A DNA stretch of 64,000 nucleotides from Echinometra lucunter. Lineage: Eukaryota; Echinodermata; Echinoidea; Camarodonta; Echinometridae. The translations under genes were made by a program, and so were the position numbers. Of this stretch, positions 12,501-26,656 are shown in pieces (position 1 is the stretch's first letter; each line of letters begins with the position of its first letter). The stretch is taken from assembly GCA_029962745.1 (NCBI GenBank), contig CM057158.1:2205558-2269557 (forward strand), read 5' to 3'. The notes beneath the pieces were generated by a model. The model made no database searches. It was not told where the DNA came from and saw only the letters and a program-made list of their open reading frames with translations.

Positions 12501-15500
12501 AATCATGTTTCCAAGTTCATGAAAAAATATCCTTTTCCGGTCGGTAGATTCATATGACACGTTTATCCATAACAATACATGTCATCAAACATGTCATCAA
12601 ACGTTGGAGCTTCCGCGCTTCGCGCGGGAGGGGGGAAACTCCCCCCTCCCTGCACCCTCCCCCCTAGGGAGCGCGCTTCGCGCGCTCATTACGTGATTCA
12701 CACGCTTCGCGTGCTCACTACCGCCCCACTAAAATGAAATCCTTTTGTTGGAAATGAGAGAAAATAAAAATTGAACTGAACTGAAGTTGGATTTAAGTCG
12801 AAAAAATGAAGCTCCGTAACGTGAAGGGGGGGGTACCCCGGCTCGGTCCCTACACTCCCTCAGGGTTGGTCGCTTCGCTCCTCGCAAAGATTGAGCCCCC
12901 CCAAATATTTTGGCTCATTACGCCACTGGCTGGGAGGATAACTCTACCAAGACATATCATGAACCCATCATTAAATGTTCATACTTCAAACAAGACAACT
13001 TCAAAATGATGGGACATTTTTTCTGACTCACTCTGTATAAAGATAAATGTAACTTGGGCTGGGCTTTGTAAGAATGTGTGTGTTCATCTTGTGGTCCAGA
13101 GGATGAATCATCAGAGCAAAAATTACAAGGTACGCAGGTCCAATCCTTGTCACACCAACATACACACAGGATAAAAAAAAACACCCTTTGGCAAGCATTT
13201 AAAGATAAAATTGAGGTCATAAATGTGATTTCATTGTAAAAGAAACTGTTTCAAAGCAATTTGGAATGGATGAGTGGTATATAAAAATAGTGTATACTAT
13301 GAGGTTTGGACATTAACTCAATAAGAAATGACCTTGATTTCACTGAAAAACACATGCACTGCAGACAGTAATGGGTACATGGGACTACACACAAATGTTT
13401 GTAGCTGTTTCTTGATATGAGAGAATTTGAAGAGTGATCATTTTCAGGGGACATTTCTACATCATGTATGATATTTTTCCAAACTGACATTGGATATACA
13501 TGTAACTACGAGTAAAATGATGATCACATGTCTGGAAAAAAAGGCTGAAAGGCATGATGTCCAGTAAAAATTGTTATCACTCTGCATCACAGAAAAATAA
13601 TGTGTTCTTCTTAACCTCAGAAAATTCTAGATAAGTGGCTATTTTGTAGGAATGTAAAGAAACCCAAGGCATGTTTCACTTTAACCCCTCTGATCCCCCA
13701 CCCCAATTCACACTAGAAAAATTGATTGTATAGATTTACAGAAACCTGTATAGTTTCAATATGTCATAATTTTTTTCTCATCCAATCATTATACAGCAAA
13801 AACACTTACTTATGCATCATTCCAAATGAATATCAACAGTATAAAAAGTGGAAAATGCACTATATAAATATTAACTTTTATTACTATTATAAAGATCCAT
13901 CCCCAATATGAATATTACATCATTACAGTACATTACAATACAGTTAACCATATAACTGGCAAGCATGTACTAACAAGACTTGCAAGCTGTAACTAGTAAA
14001 TGTTCACATACATGTACCTACTCCGGTGATGCTGAATATAATAGAGTTCAAATAAGGTAGCAAATTTTAGTAGAGGTGCTGTAGTAGAGGTGCTGTAGTC
14101 GAGTAGTTTAAGGCGCTTGACTGGAGACGCGAAGGTCTGGGGTTCGATCCCCAGCACGGCACTTATGCTCTTGAGCAAGGCATTTTATCTATATTGCTGT
14201 TTTATTGTCTATAAAAAAAAAGTGATGTGTTATATGCATACTGATACCAACGTGTGCATGTGTTGTTTTACAAAAAAAACAAAAAAAAAATTAGTGGCAG
14301 GAAGAGACCTTTACACCAGCTTCACTTTTGTCTAAGAAGAAACCAAAACAAATACTACAGCAGGAAATAAACCCTTTTCATCAAAAGCAATTAGTCATGT
14401 CCAACACGCCACAATAGGGTCTTTATCATAATACTGAAATGAAACCATTTTTTTGACATCAACTTCCTGCAATTTATTTAAACAATAAGTACATGACTCT
14501 GACCACTGAAGGACTATGTATGTATAACCACATGCTTTCTTCTTTTCACAATGAATAGTACATTCATACAATATAAACAAACTTGTGAATGCTTTTCATT
14601 TCCTGTTTCAGAAGCACATTACAGAACTAACTACTGTAGTACAGTAGATGTAACAGAAATCACAGTAATGAAAATACACTGTAGTCATCGTCATTGTAGT
14701 CATCATCGTCATCGTCATTGTCATCGTCGTAGTATTAGCAGTAGTAGCAGCAGTAGTAGACGTAGTAGTAGCAGTAGTAGCAGCAGTAGTAGCAGTAGTA
14801 GCAGTAGTAGTAGCAGTAGTAGCAGTAGCAGCAGTAGTAGTAGTGTTAGCCCACATAGTAGTAATAGTATCATTATCATTATCATGATTATCATCATCAT
14901 CATCATCATCGTTATTATTATCATTATCATCATCGTTATCATTATCATCATCATCATCATCATCGTTATCATTATGATCATTATTAGCATACCATGACAG
15001 TACAGGTACCTTCAGATGCTACTCTGATCATAAGGGTATATTAGACTGAATATTCCCTGTGTGCATATCTATCACAGCTGGAATTTCATCTACGAGCTGA
15101 ATAATTGCTGGTCATAACCACATAGCCAGCATACTACTAGTACACTCAATTTCTTTCACTTTCGGTCTTCTACAGACTGTCTACACTCACCACTATATGG
15201 AAAAAAAGACATCAAGCTAGTTTCAACAATCAATATACATGTGTATTGGAACAGTGATCCAAATTTAAAGATACTGTATAGTTTTGGAAAATCTAAAAAA
15301 AATAACTTTCACTATTTGAATAGTTTGCCAGTTGATATGAGTGATTGTACCCTAAAAACTATTATGACGTGAAGGATATTACACCAAAGCTCATTTAGGT
15401 GTGTGTATTTTACAATCAAAATGTCAAAACTTAGTTTTTCGGGTCCCTGAAAACAATGTTGGCATGCATCGCAGAGTGCCTGCACATGTGTAAAACCTAC

Positions 15501-17865
15501 AGAAATTCTATTGTGCAACAAGCACAACAAAGCACTGTGAATGTTATGCAGGGAGCCGTTGGCATGTAGGGGTCATAGCTTATAGCAGAGTATAATCGCT
15601 GTATTGCATTCCTTTCAGACATTTAAAGTGATTACACAATGGTAAAAAAAATTTTGATATATGATCGAGAATAGAATTATAAGAAGAATAACATTAAAAA
15701 TTTGAAGATTTTCAATTGAAATCAATGCATTTTGGCTAATTTTCTCATAAAAAGTCAAGAACTGACCAAAAAATTTGAGCATGAGTTATGACGTCAAAGT
15801 GGGTACCCAGCTTTGTGCATTGCAGTTGAGGGGTCAAAAATATCCTGAAATCTTACCACATTTGGGTGTTTCCTGGCAACACGACTTTTTAAAAAACTTT
15901 AGGCAGATGATTTTCTGGCATTTCTGCTAATAAAATCATGCTCTTTTAAATGAACTAACATTGTTTCAGCATTGGGTACCCACTTTCACATCTAAATTCA
16001 ACAGAAATCATGAATGGAATATCACACGATCTCACACACGTATCTTTTTATGCAAGGCGGACAATATGAGACTTTACTTAATCAGTTTCATGACAATTCT
16101 CTTTTTTGCTACCAAAACAAAGGTATTGTACTTGTTGTTTTCAAACAATAAATGAATCAAATCATATCAAATTAAATCAAAACTATTGATGGGTTCTGAG
16201 GTTTTGAGCATCTCAGTCTTTGATGTTGGATCTTGGGTTTTGGAGTGTCATCCTCCTAAATATTTGCATTTGTGAGGGGATTATGGTTGAGGGCAGTCAA
16301 TAGTTTTTCAGAAAGTAAATTGGGCAGGTATGCTTTAAAGCATTCTGTTGAGTTTTGAGCTACAGTTAATGGGGTCAAAACATTCCAATTTCTTGCACTT
16401 TTAAAGAAGGATGATCGAGCGCATACATCCATTCTAGAGGGAAAAACTTGGAACCGATTTTCATGACCTGCCTTTCCTCTATACTCTCCTTCTTCTAACA
16501 TCATTCTAAGAGTGAATTTTTTTTTGGGGGGGGAGGGGTATGACCATTGGGTCTACAATCATGAATAACCCTCAAATTAACTACATTGTAATTTCTAGAA
16601 TAATTACACTGAAATGCCATACTATTGTTGGCATCCAATTAATCTTGATTCCTTCATGACCTTCAACGTTCATTTTCAATGTTTATTTTCTACAGAGTTA
16701 AAAGTAACCTTTATTACCACAAAAGTCTGTGAATACAGCAATACAAAAAACATGGTACTGACTGCATGGTGCAAATAAAAGTCCCAGCCCTTGACCAAGT
16801 TTTATAGAACCGGATAAAATTCTGATATGATAACTGTTATTTGGAATCTAAGTTTCAGGTGTCAAGTTTATGATGAAAGGCAATATCAAACACATCGCAG
16901 AGTGGTTTCGCTGAAAAAAGAAGCACTCTTTCTCCTGGTACATATTCATATACACATCATATCTAGAATAACCCTCTCTCTGTTAACCACTTTCACACTC
17001 ATAAAGGTTTGTTCACACGTGAAGCAGCAATCCTTGCGGTAAACCCATAGACATAAAATAAATTTACTAGATGGAAAGCAGCACACGCGGATATCATTAC
17101 GTGAATGGCATTAGGCCCCCCTCTTTCTGATAATTTGAAGGGACAATAAGCACCCGTTATCGCCATGATATCATATTGATAACACTGTTGCATTATTCAT
17201 ATCTATTGCGCGTATTAGTTTTATTGTGACACTTTGATTTAATGCGCATTTGTTGCGTATTTATGGTGCATTAACTACGCATGCGGTAAGCTGATGCATG
17301 TAATGTTTCATAACGCGTACAAATAAATGCTACTAATTGGAAGCATCTTACAAAATGAACTATTCATTTTTGATCATGAATATCGATGGATGCTTAGGTC
17401 GGCCTTCTAATGGATCTCAACAAAATGGCAGAGCTTTAGGGGCCTGGGTAAACCCCTACGGTTTTCTTACACATACTGAAAATGACTGGTATGTGGGGGA
17501 GGAGGAAACACCACAGCAAAAAGGACAAAACTGTACTGTAACCCTGCTAGACAAGCCCTCAAGCACTCCAGAAGTGTACCGTACCATACCATTCCAAAAG
17601 TGAACCTGGGGAGAAGGAAACATCTGGGCAAAAAGCATGACACTGCACTGTAAGTGTGCCAGACAAGACATCAAACGCTCCAAAAGCGTACTGTCCTGAC
17701 CAGTCCAAAAACATACCTTACCCTTCTGCGCTGGACGAGCGCTCAAACACAAACTAGTCCACAGGTGTATCATACCGGGAGTACAGTGGACAAACCAACA
17801 CAATAAATCTTTGTAGAGCACAGTAGAGTATATGCATATAGTAGCTGCGCTATATAAATGGACCA

Positions 17866-17901
<36 letters not shown>

Positions 17902-20900
17902 CTTTTTAGGTCAGTGCTAGGAATTTAGCGGTGGAGTATGGTGAATCAACAGTTCATGCATCGTAAGTAAAGTACGACATAGAGAGATAAAGTGTGGCAC
18001 AAATTTTTGCAAAGAGAACACGCTAATAGCAGCAGAATGTGCAATGCGTAAAGTACAATAGCGTGCAAAGCTACAAAATACTTGACCTTGTTGCTACGCA
18101 GGGTGTGATCCCCTATGAGTCGGGTTCTAAAGCATGCTCATGGGTACCACAGAGGTATGCTCCCAAAGCGAAGCAATCGGGATAGACTAGTCAACGTACG
18201 CATATGTGAGTGTGCATGAAGAAGGGCACTTACAGAATCAACCTAGAAGTTATTCCATGCTTTGTCTTCTTTTATCCTTTATTTTCTTCTACTGTATCTC
18301 CTTGACCGTTAACTTCCAGAATGCCACACAAAGTTTTGGGGTTACTTCTCATGTATACTAACTGTACACAGATTATTTTTTCAGTTGACTGGTAAACTTT
18401 GATAAAAACAGGCTTTCACCGATGATTTAGTAGGATGCACATTTGCTATTCTCCAGAATACAAATCTCAGGTGTCAAATTTTCGGTGAATATACCTTTTA
18501 GCAGGAGATTACATTTTAATTGGATTCACAAGAATGCAAATATTTTTGCTGGTACATAAAGATAAATTTGTACATGAATAAGTAGGTTAACCATACTACA
18601 GAGGTCAAGCCTTATGAATTATTGATATCTACAGAATCACTATCATCATTAATTTCATATTTGCCCTTCATTACATATTCATACATATGTGACCATGAAA
18701 TTAGATTTGTTTGTGTCTTTTAAATAATTGAACACATTTGATTGCTATTCATAAAAATTCATAAAGAATTTTAGGATCTTGCTGAGGCACCCTGTCCATA
18801 CAATTTTTATACAAAGAAGAACAGCAATGATTAGTCAGTCTCTTCAATGCTAACAATATTGGGCTATGGCTTATTTTAGGGGGGAAAGTTTTAAAGCAGG
18901 ATAAAACATATACAAGCAAAACCAAAGAGATTGGAATACCTACATATAGACACCAAGTAAATCAACTGTTAGTTCATTGTGGTACAATATTAGACAAGAA
19001 TATGCCCGTCTGAAAATTAGCAGTACTAATTCAATACAAATGTATCTAGGTTGTTAAACTGTGGACCCTCTTCGAAAATCAACAATGCTGAAAGTACTAG
19101 ATGAACCCAACCTATTTGAAGAAATAAATACACAGGACTCCAAATTTGCTAATAACTACTCATATTTTTCTCTTTATTCCTCCTTAATTCTACTATTTTC
19201 TCTTTTTCCTTACCCCATCTTTCAATCCTATTTCCAATGGTATGGAGGAATCATTCTTGTTCCCCATTTGATCATTTTCTACTTATTCTCTTACCTTCAA
19301 CCCCCCCCCCTTTTTTTTTTTTTTACTTTTTCCCTTGATATACTTGACTTATTGATTACTTTCATTCTACACATTTTCAAAAGTTTTATCATTTTTATCT
19401 TTCATTACCATTTCAATCAATCTTACACAAGTACTGATCACTCAAGTAAGAATAAAACCTTCATCAAATCCTAACAGTTTTAGACTTTTTCTATTCTCAA
19501 AAGAAAATGGTATCTTACAAAAATACAGCCTACCTTGAAATGAGATTGCAATTTGCTCCTGCTCTGCATTACCTTGTTAATCCAATGAAAATTTGTTTGA
19601 TATTTTTATACGTAAATCAGAAAGTAATTGCTGCCCTCTGCTCTAATCTAGAAAGTCCCCCCCCCCCCCCTCCTCACTCCCATCCATTCTATATTGATTT
19701 GATATGACCCTCCATCTGACATTGATTTTCTTCATAAAGTGATACAAGATGGGTGAACTTGGATCCTACTTAGAAGTGAAAATATTTGGGTAACATCGTG
19801 TAGATTGCTGCTGAGGCCTGTTTAATGGATTCTCAAAAAGGGACTAAAATGTCTCAGAGTGCAATAATGATGCAAAAAATGAAGGGGAAAATGAGGAAAA
19901 AATGAGATGGAATGTTGCTGAAGTTGCATTTCAGAGAGATGACAGACAGACAAGACTTAATGCAATCCTTGTTATCCTCATGTTTGATGCAGATGCAGTA
20001 AACTATTGATATTTTTTTTTCTTTTTCTCTTTCATTCGTCTTTTTTTTTAGAGTAGGCACTATGTAAAATTTCCCATGAGCTTTCATAATTTTGTTATTT
20101 TTTTAGCAGCAGAACCATTCCTATGGAGATCATATTAAACATTGCGCAATATATTACAGGAAAGGGAGAGGAGGGAAACCTTCAAAACTTCTATGGGTAT
20201 AGCATATAACCTAACAGCGTTACAGTATTTCAGAAAATCGTCCACTGTGATGGATTTGATGAGTGTGTGGTTACGTTTATGTCCTTATTTATTATTGTTC
20301 TGATGGAGGTGCAATGGCTTACTGGTAGAGCAGGCTCTCTTTGCTTGGATCCCTGTATAATTTTTCATTATACAAGGCTCTGTTATTGTGGAGCCCTGAA
20401 TTAACCCAATGTCTTTTACCTTCTGTAGTTCTTGCAAACAACAGCTTTTCATGCAGATCCATTTCATAAATTCACACCTGTCTGCAAATTCCATTTATGT
20501 CCTTTTCATTACTATTAAATTTCATCACCACTACCCCTCCCTCTATACAGCACAAAATACTTCTTGAGCTAATACACTGTCGACTGAGGGCCACAATGAC
20601 ACAAGTTTCTCTCCCCCCCCCCCCCCCTTCATCAAGTACAAAGATTTCTTTTTCTTTCAAATCTATATCAAGTTTTAGGATTTGAAAACATGGAATTACA
20701 TTTTTTTTGTTTACTTTCACATTGCAAGGCACATACACAAACTTTTTAGTTTATGATGCACTGTATAAATCAATCTTTCTTATTACCATAATTATCAACC
20801 CATATTTGAAGCACTGAGTGAAGGTCAATCAGACTCATAACAGAAAAATGATATTCAGTGCCGATTACAACTAGGGGTGTGCTGATTACAACTAGGGGTG

Positions 20901-23900
20901 GCTTGTTTTCTGGAAATTAAAAACAGGTACTTGAGTCGTGAAGACAAATCGTGCTCAAAATTGGCAGTCTCTCTGGGTGTCATGTTCATCGTCGTGAACT
21001 TGGCCCAAGCTTTTTACCTCTGCGCAGCTAGCGCATGCAGGGTGACCTGTTGGGGACTTGATCCCTTATTAGAAGTTTAGTCGCCCCAATAAAGACACCC
21101 TTGGTCATACTGCATTAAAACTGGTCATTTCCAAGCAAAATTTCCATGGCCAATCAGGGTAATGCAATTTTTTTGTTTGCTCAGTTATTTTTTTGGTGGT
21201 CTCATGGAAGTTTTTACCAAGACAATAATATTGGATATGTTTATAGTGCTTATATGCACCATGCAAGGTGCTCAAGGCACTCCTATATTATCACAGTTCA
21301 GCTCTGCTACCAATTTCTGTGCATACACTTAACCCTTCCTGTGCCTTCCACATATTCTCCTGTGCAAAGTTCATTCCGGGGGTACTTAAAATGCATGATT
21401 GAGCATGCTACTATACGTAGCATTGGCAACCCTGCGGAGATCACTGTGGGGAGCTTTGGCAGCTTAAGGGTTAAAGGAATTCCTTCCTATCGGTAGTACC
21501 CATTGAACACCTGGGGGAGACTGGCACACAAACCTTTTCTCCACTCAATGAAATAAATGCAGGCTATATGAAGTCATTTGCTACTGTGCTTCAGATATAA
21601 TTATCATTTAAAGCAAGCTAGGGTTGATTCATGAAACTGAACTTTGAAAGTACCGTAGACCCTTTTAATCCTCCTGTTATTACACATAGTTACATGGAAA
21701 AGTTACCACTGTATGGACATAAGAATCTATGGTGCTCTCAAAGGTGCAAAAAAATCAATAAAATCTAAGACAGTGCATACTGAGTTGTTTACTTTCATCA
21801 TACTTACATGTCTGTTTTGTTCTTTCCCATGGCATAGAATTCCCTTCTCAGCCATCTGTATTACATGCAACAAGAGACAAGAACAAACAAAAGGATAAGT
21901 TATCAACACCCTTTTCTTGGAGACATGCGTATATTAACATAAAAAATACAATAAATTTGTGGAGTAGATTCACCACATCTGTTAGAGTGATTAAATGGAA
22001 ATAAATCCAAATATTGACAGGGGTTTTATCACTGGAGTGTAGGGTATAACAACTATCATGCTGCACCCAACTTGTCACTGGATCCTAACCGAAATTAACA
22101 GTCAGACAACAATTCTGAAGAGTACACAAACTGAATATTGAATGTCTCTCTACATGAACATCTGAGAGCCGTTTGGATGGATTGACTGTATACACAAAGG
22201 AGAGACAGTCTTATCTTACAATCAATACATCACACCTCATTTTCGAGAAAACTCACTGAAGGTTTAGCATGATCACGCTGCATCACTGAATTCAATTTAA
22301 TGCAATAATGGTTTTATTAGATATGAACATGTTTGATACATATGTGTAATTTCACATGTTAAAAAAAAGGGCCGAAGCTGGATTATTCATGTTTATGTTT
22401 TGGCATAATAAATAACATTTTTAAAATATGCTTAAGAAACTATCAAGACACAAATACTAGTGGAATTCTACTTTGTACAGGTAAAACAGGAGAAATGGTA
22501 CCTATTAAAACTACAGAAAAACAAATAGCATCCAAATAGCATCTAATGTTCTTGTTTTCATACTTCCCTTCATATGTAAAAGTGAAAAACAATACAAACG
22601 GTGAATATAATTCAAAAAGTATAATTTGATCCAGTTTATAAGACATAAGGAGAAGACCAGGACTCAAGACTATGCCATGGCCTTACACATAATGAAATAT
22701 GTAATTCCAATTTTCCACTGATTCTGAATGGTGGATTTTCTGAAAGGCGCATTCTGATCCCCAACTGAAATCAAACCTGAGAATAAAAGAGCTTCCCAAA
22801 GTTACGGTACATGTATGTATTTATGTGTGCCTCTAATTCAATATCCCCTCCTCTTGTACAATGCAACACATATGACCATCAGGTGTTTGTCTCTCCTATG
22901 TGTTTACTTTATACACTACTCTCACTCTCTCTTACTCAGCAATACGTTAACCCATTCGTGACAGGAATTATTTAAAGCCTAATTTGATCAGCTTTCATTC
23001 TTCAAATTGGCAACACCAAAATTTTTCTTTTATTGCTACATTTTTGACATAAAAAGTCATGTATCTGAAATAAATATAAATTGGCAAAAAGTATGAAGAG
23101 AATTCAAAAAGTTGCCAATTTGCAGGGGAAAATGGTGATTTTAAAATTTCCATTGCATTGCCAATTTAAGGATTTTAATGCTAATTTTCATTTAAAAATT
23201 TTTCAACACCAATCAGAAAGTATTGACGCAACCAAAATGGGCACAGTTTGTGTAGAAATTTTTGCTCTTTCTACTTGTGTATTTGGAATGATTTCTAGGG
23301 CTCTGCATCAAAGGCTATAAGGCCAAACCACATAATGTGGAACTCTGTCATGAATGGGTTAAAAACCATTTGGGGTATAAACCCGACTTCAGGAACTTAA
23401 TGTACCCCTTCCTCTCACTATTATACTTATAATTATTACTACTGCACATAGCCAGCATTCAGTATAATAGCCATGTGTACCAGAAGCATGCTTTCCAATA
23501 AATCAGCTGAATTACAATTACGTGCCAAAAAAAAAAAAAGAGCACCGCCAGTGTTGGGATTCAGAGGGCACAAAGAAGAAGTGCATGGTAGTTTATTATG
23601 GTTACCATATAACATAAGGCAACAGGCAATGTTCAGGGGCCCGTTGCATAAAACTTTTGCCGGAGTTTTTTATGGCAAAATTTGAGGAAACTACGGCAAA
23701 AAAAAATATTGCCATAGTTTTCCAGTACATAAAAATTTGCCAGACTTTTTTTTGCCAGAAAAAAAGTCTGGCAAAAGTTTTATGCAATAGGCCCCAGGTC
23801 TCACTCTTCAATTTTATAAATATCTTTTATGGCTTCTGTGAATACATCAATGTACTGAATGGTGCAATAAACTACTGCAAATACATGTTCGTTATCAATG

Positions 23901-26624
23901 TCAAGTTTTTCCATTTTTTTATATTCATCCATTATCATGTATGTTACTTCAGTTTGAAGGAAGTTATCATAATGAAATTACATAATCTTGAAATAATGAA
24001 ATTACATAATCTTGCTGAATATGACAAACACTGATAAACAAATTTAAAAATTACTTGAATTGAATATGCATTGACAACAGGAAACTTAGAATAAAAAGTG
24101 CTCTATTTGAGCTGTACTGAATACTTCAAAAGCTCAGATTATAATCATCAATATTTAGCAACTAATCTCTACAGAATCCTAATGATAATTCCTCCACTTA
24201 CATACATGTAAAAGCAATCATGTATTCAAAACTGATCTCACATTCTAGTTATGGAAATTAAAACTGAAAGTTGTTAATCTCTTAACAGAACTACTAAGCC
24301 ATGTTATGGATCATCATATCACCTTGCAATAGATAATTTACTAGAACCATATACCGGTATTTTTTTTATTTTTTTTTAAAGTTTCAGAAACTTTATGCAC
24401 AACACGGAAGTGTCTGGTAGGGAACAATATGAGCTTTGCTACACCTTTGAAATTTAGTTAGCAGTTACATTTACATGTACAGGTGTCTTACTTATTCAGT
24501 AGAAGTTGGGCTGGATTCTAGAACAAAGTCTTAATATTTTCATTAGTAAAGAACTTAAAATATGTTTACATTTTTTCATCAAGTTCATTTTTTTCCTTTT
24601 GTTCATTTCTTATTTTATATGCCCTTCCTTTGATATATGAAACTTTTCCTTGAACACGTTCTTATGATTATACTTCCGCTAAACAGAGTTAGAACATAAC
24701 ATGAACATCACCATCATCATCACCATCATCACCATAATCATTCACCATAATCATCATCGCTCTTATCGTCATCATTGTCATCATCATCGTCATCATTATC
24801 ATCATCATCATCATAATCATAAATAATGATAATAAAAAAGGGTTCTTACAAAGTACTTATGTCTGTCAGATGTGACACCATGGGGCTCCACTGTTGTTAT
24901 CCTGCTTCAGCATTAATGCCCCTTTTGCACTAATCTTTGTCTGTTTGCCTAAGTTTGTCTGTAGGTACATGTTTATCTATTCAGTGTTTTTTGTTTGTAA
25001 ATGTTTTCCTGTTTATATATTTTAATCTGCTTATATATGCTTGTCTGTCTATTTATATCGTTGAGGGCAGCAGATGATCAGTCAAAACTGCAGTGTCCCC
25101 ATAGAGTTAGTGCAGTGCATTTCCCGCAGCTGTATGTAGCGTGCAAAGATGATAAAGCGTGCCCTTTATGATCTTTGGTAGTGCGCACAGCAGAGAAATC
25201 CATTCCCAACCACAGAGTTACATACACACTATGATACATACTAATTTTGGGACACGCTGTAATGGCGCTGCCCACAAATCACTTCTCCGATCGGTCTATA
25301 TGTAAGCCTACGTACATGTCTGTCTGTCTGTAAATCTTTGTCTCACCTTTTGACTTGTAATGGATAGCTGGCTTTCTCTGAATTTTCTACGAGCCATTTG
25401 AGTCCTGTGATCCATAGATGATACTCATCAGCATTCACAGCTAAACATGCAAAGAGGAAAAGACAACTGAGTAACTAATTGAAGTGATTACACAATGGTA
25501 AACAAAATTTTGATATATGATCGAGAATAGAATTCTAAGAAGAATGACATTAAAAATATGATGATTTGCAATCGAAATCAATCCATTTTGGCCAATTTTC
25601 TCATGAAAAGTTATGAGCTGACCAAAAAAATTGAGTATGAGGTATGACGTCAAAGTGGGTACCCAGCTTCGCGCATTGCACTTGTGCTACGCGCTAGACT
25701 GTACAACATGTATTATACCTTGCGCGCATTTTGCTAGAAGTGCGCGACAAGGTACCCACTTTGACGTCATTTTGACGTCAAAGTGGGTACCCAGTTGAAA
25801 CTGGGTCATAGCTGAAGGGTCAAAAATATCCTGAAATCTTACCACATTTGGGGGTTTCCTTGGCAACAGGACTTTAAAAAAAACTTTAGACAGATGATTT
25901 TCTGCTAATAAAATCATGCTCTTTTAAATGAACTAACATTGTTTCAGCATTGGGTACCCCCTTTAACAATGCAAACAATGTTAATAATTAGCACTGTAAT
26001 TACAAAACAACAACAATACTACTACTACTACTACTACTACCACTACTGCTACTACTGCTACTACTGCTACTACCGCTACTACCGCTACTACCGCTGCTGC
26101 TACTGCTGCTACTGCTGCTACTGCTGCTACTGCTACTGCTACTACTGCTACTACTGCTACGACTGCTACTACTGCTACTACTGCTACTACTACTACTACT
26201 GCTACTACTACTACTACTACTGCTACTGCTCCTACTGCTACTACTGCTACTACTGCTACTACTGCTACTACTACTAATACTGCTACTGCTACTACTACTA
26301 CTGCTACTGCTACTACTGCTACTACTGCTACTACTGCTACTACTGCTACTACTGCTACTACTGCTACTACTGCTACTACTGCTACTGCTACTACTGCTAC
26401 TACTACTGCTACTACTGCTACTACTACTACTGCTATTGCTACTACTGCTACTACTGCTAGTACTACTACTGCTACTACTACTACTGCTATTACTGCTACT
26501 ACTGCTACTACTGCTACTACTGCTACTGCTACTACTGCTACTACTACTACTGCTACCACTACTACTGCTACTGCTACTACTGCTACTACTGCTACTGCTA
26601 CCACCACTACTACTACTACTACTG

Positions 26625-26656
<32 letters not shown>

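Larger units (their letters stand above)
10863..13035. mobile_element. Tc1/mariner-type non-autonomous element with about 210-bp inverted repeats, interrupted
   Basis: Ends read cagagtgagtgagaaaaaat and the inverse of cagagtgagtcagaaaaaat, each flanked by TA (10861-10862 and 13036-13037), the target duplication typical of Tc1/mariner elements. The left arm 10863-11074 matches, inverted, 11554-11657 joined to 12937-13035; the gap is the hAT-type insertion at 11666-12928. The interior includes a CAT-rich stretch (11281-11352). No transposase is visible. Confidence 0.8.
8865..21807. other. PLC-gamma intron 4 (12.9 kb)
   Basis: Large intron. It contains a LINE-type tail (9032-9130), the nested Tc1/mariner and hAT elements (10861-13037), a tRNA-derived SINE (14085-14215), a compound microsatellite (14690-14994), repeat A copy 2, a LINE ORF remnant (16256-16530), a 113-bp tandem duplication (17494-17720) and a retroelement tail (17843-17902). 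Between these I see AT-rich sequence with poly-C tracts near 19301, 19655 and 20612 and a 21-bp tandem duplication at about 20862-20900. No extra exon is needed. Confidence 0.75.
21856..25346. other. PLC-gamma intron 3
   Basis: 3.5 kb with one MITE (23636-23796), a short direct repeat at about 23979-24015 and a CAT array (24706-24820). ORFs at 22443-22667, 23081-23320 and 25078-25275 show no coding signal. Confidence 0.75.

Noticed and set aside
14100..14165. Possible functional tRNA gene
   Set aside because: Stem pairing is incomplete and the sequence runs on into a SINE body.
14551..14997. Ser-rich and Ile-rich ORFs
   Set aside because: Compound microsatellite.
21146..21496. 116-codon plus-strand ORF with Cys and aromatic residues
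   Set aside because: Intronic, no domain, no signal of codon bias; on the opposite strand to the gene.
24706..24820. Short regularly spaced repeats as a CRISPR array
   Set aside because: Simple CAT microsatellite in a eukaryotic intron; no repeat-spacer structure here or anywhere in the window.
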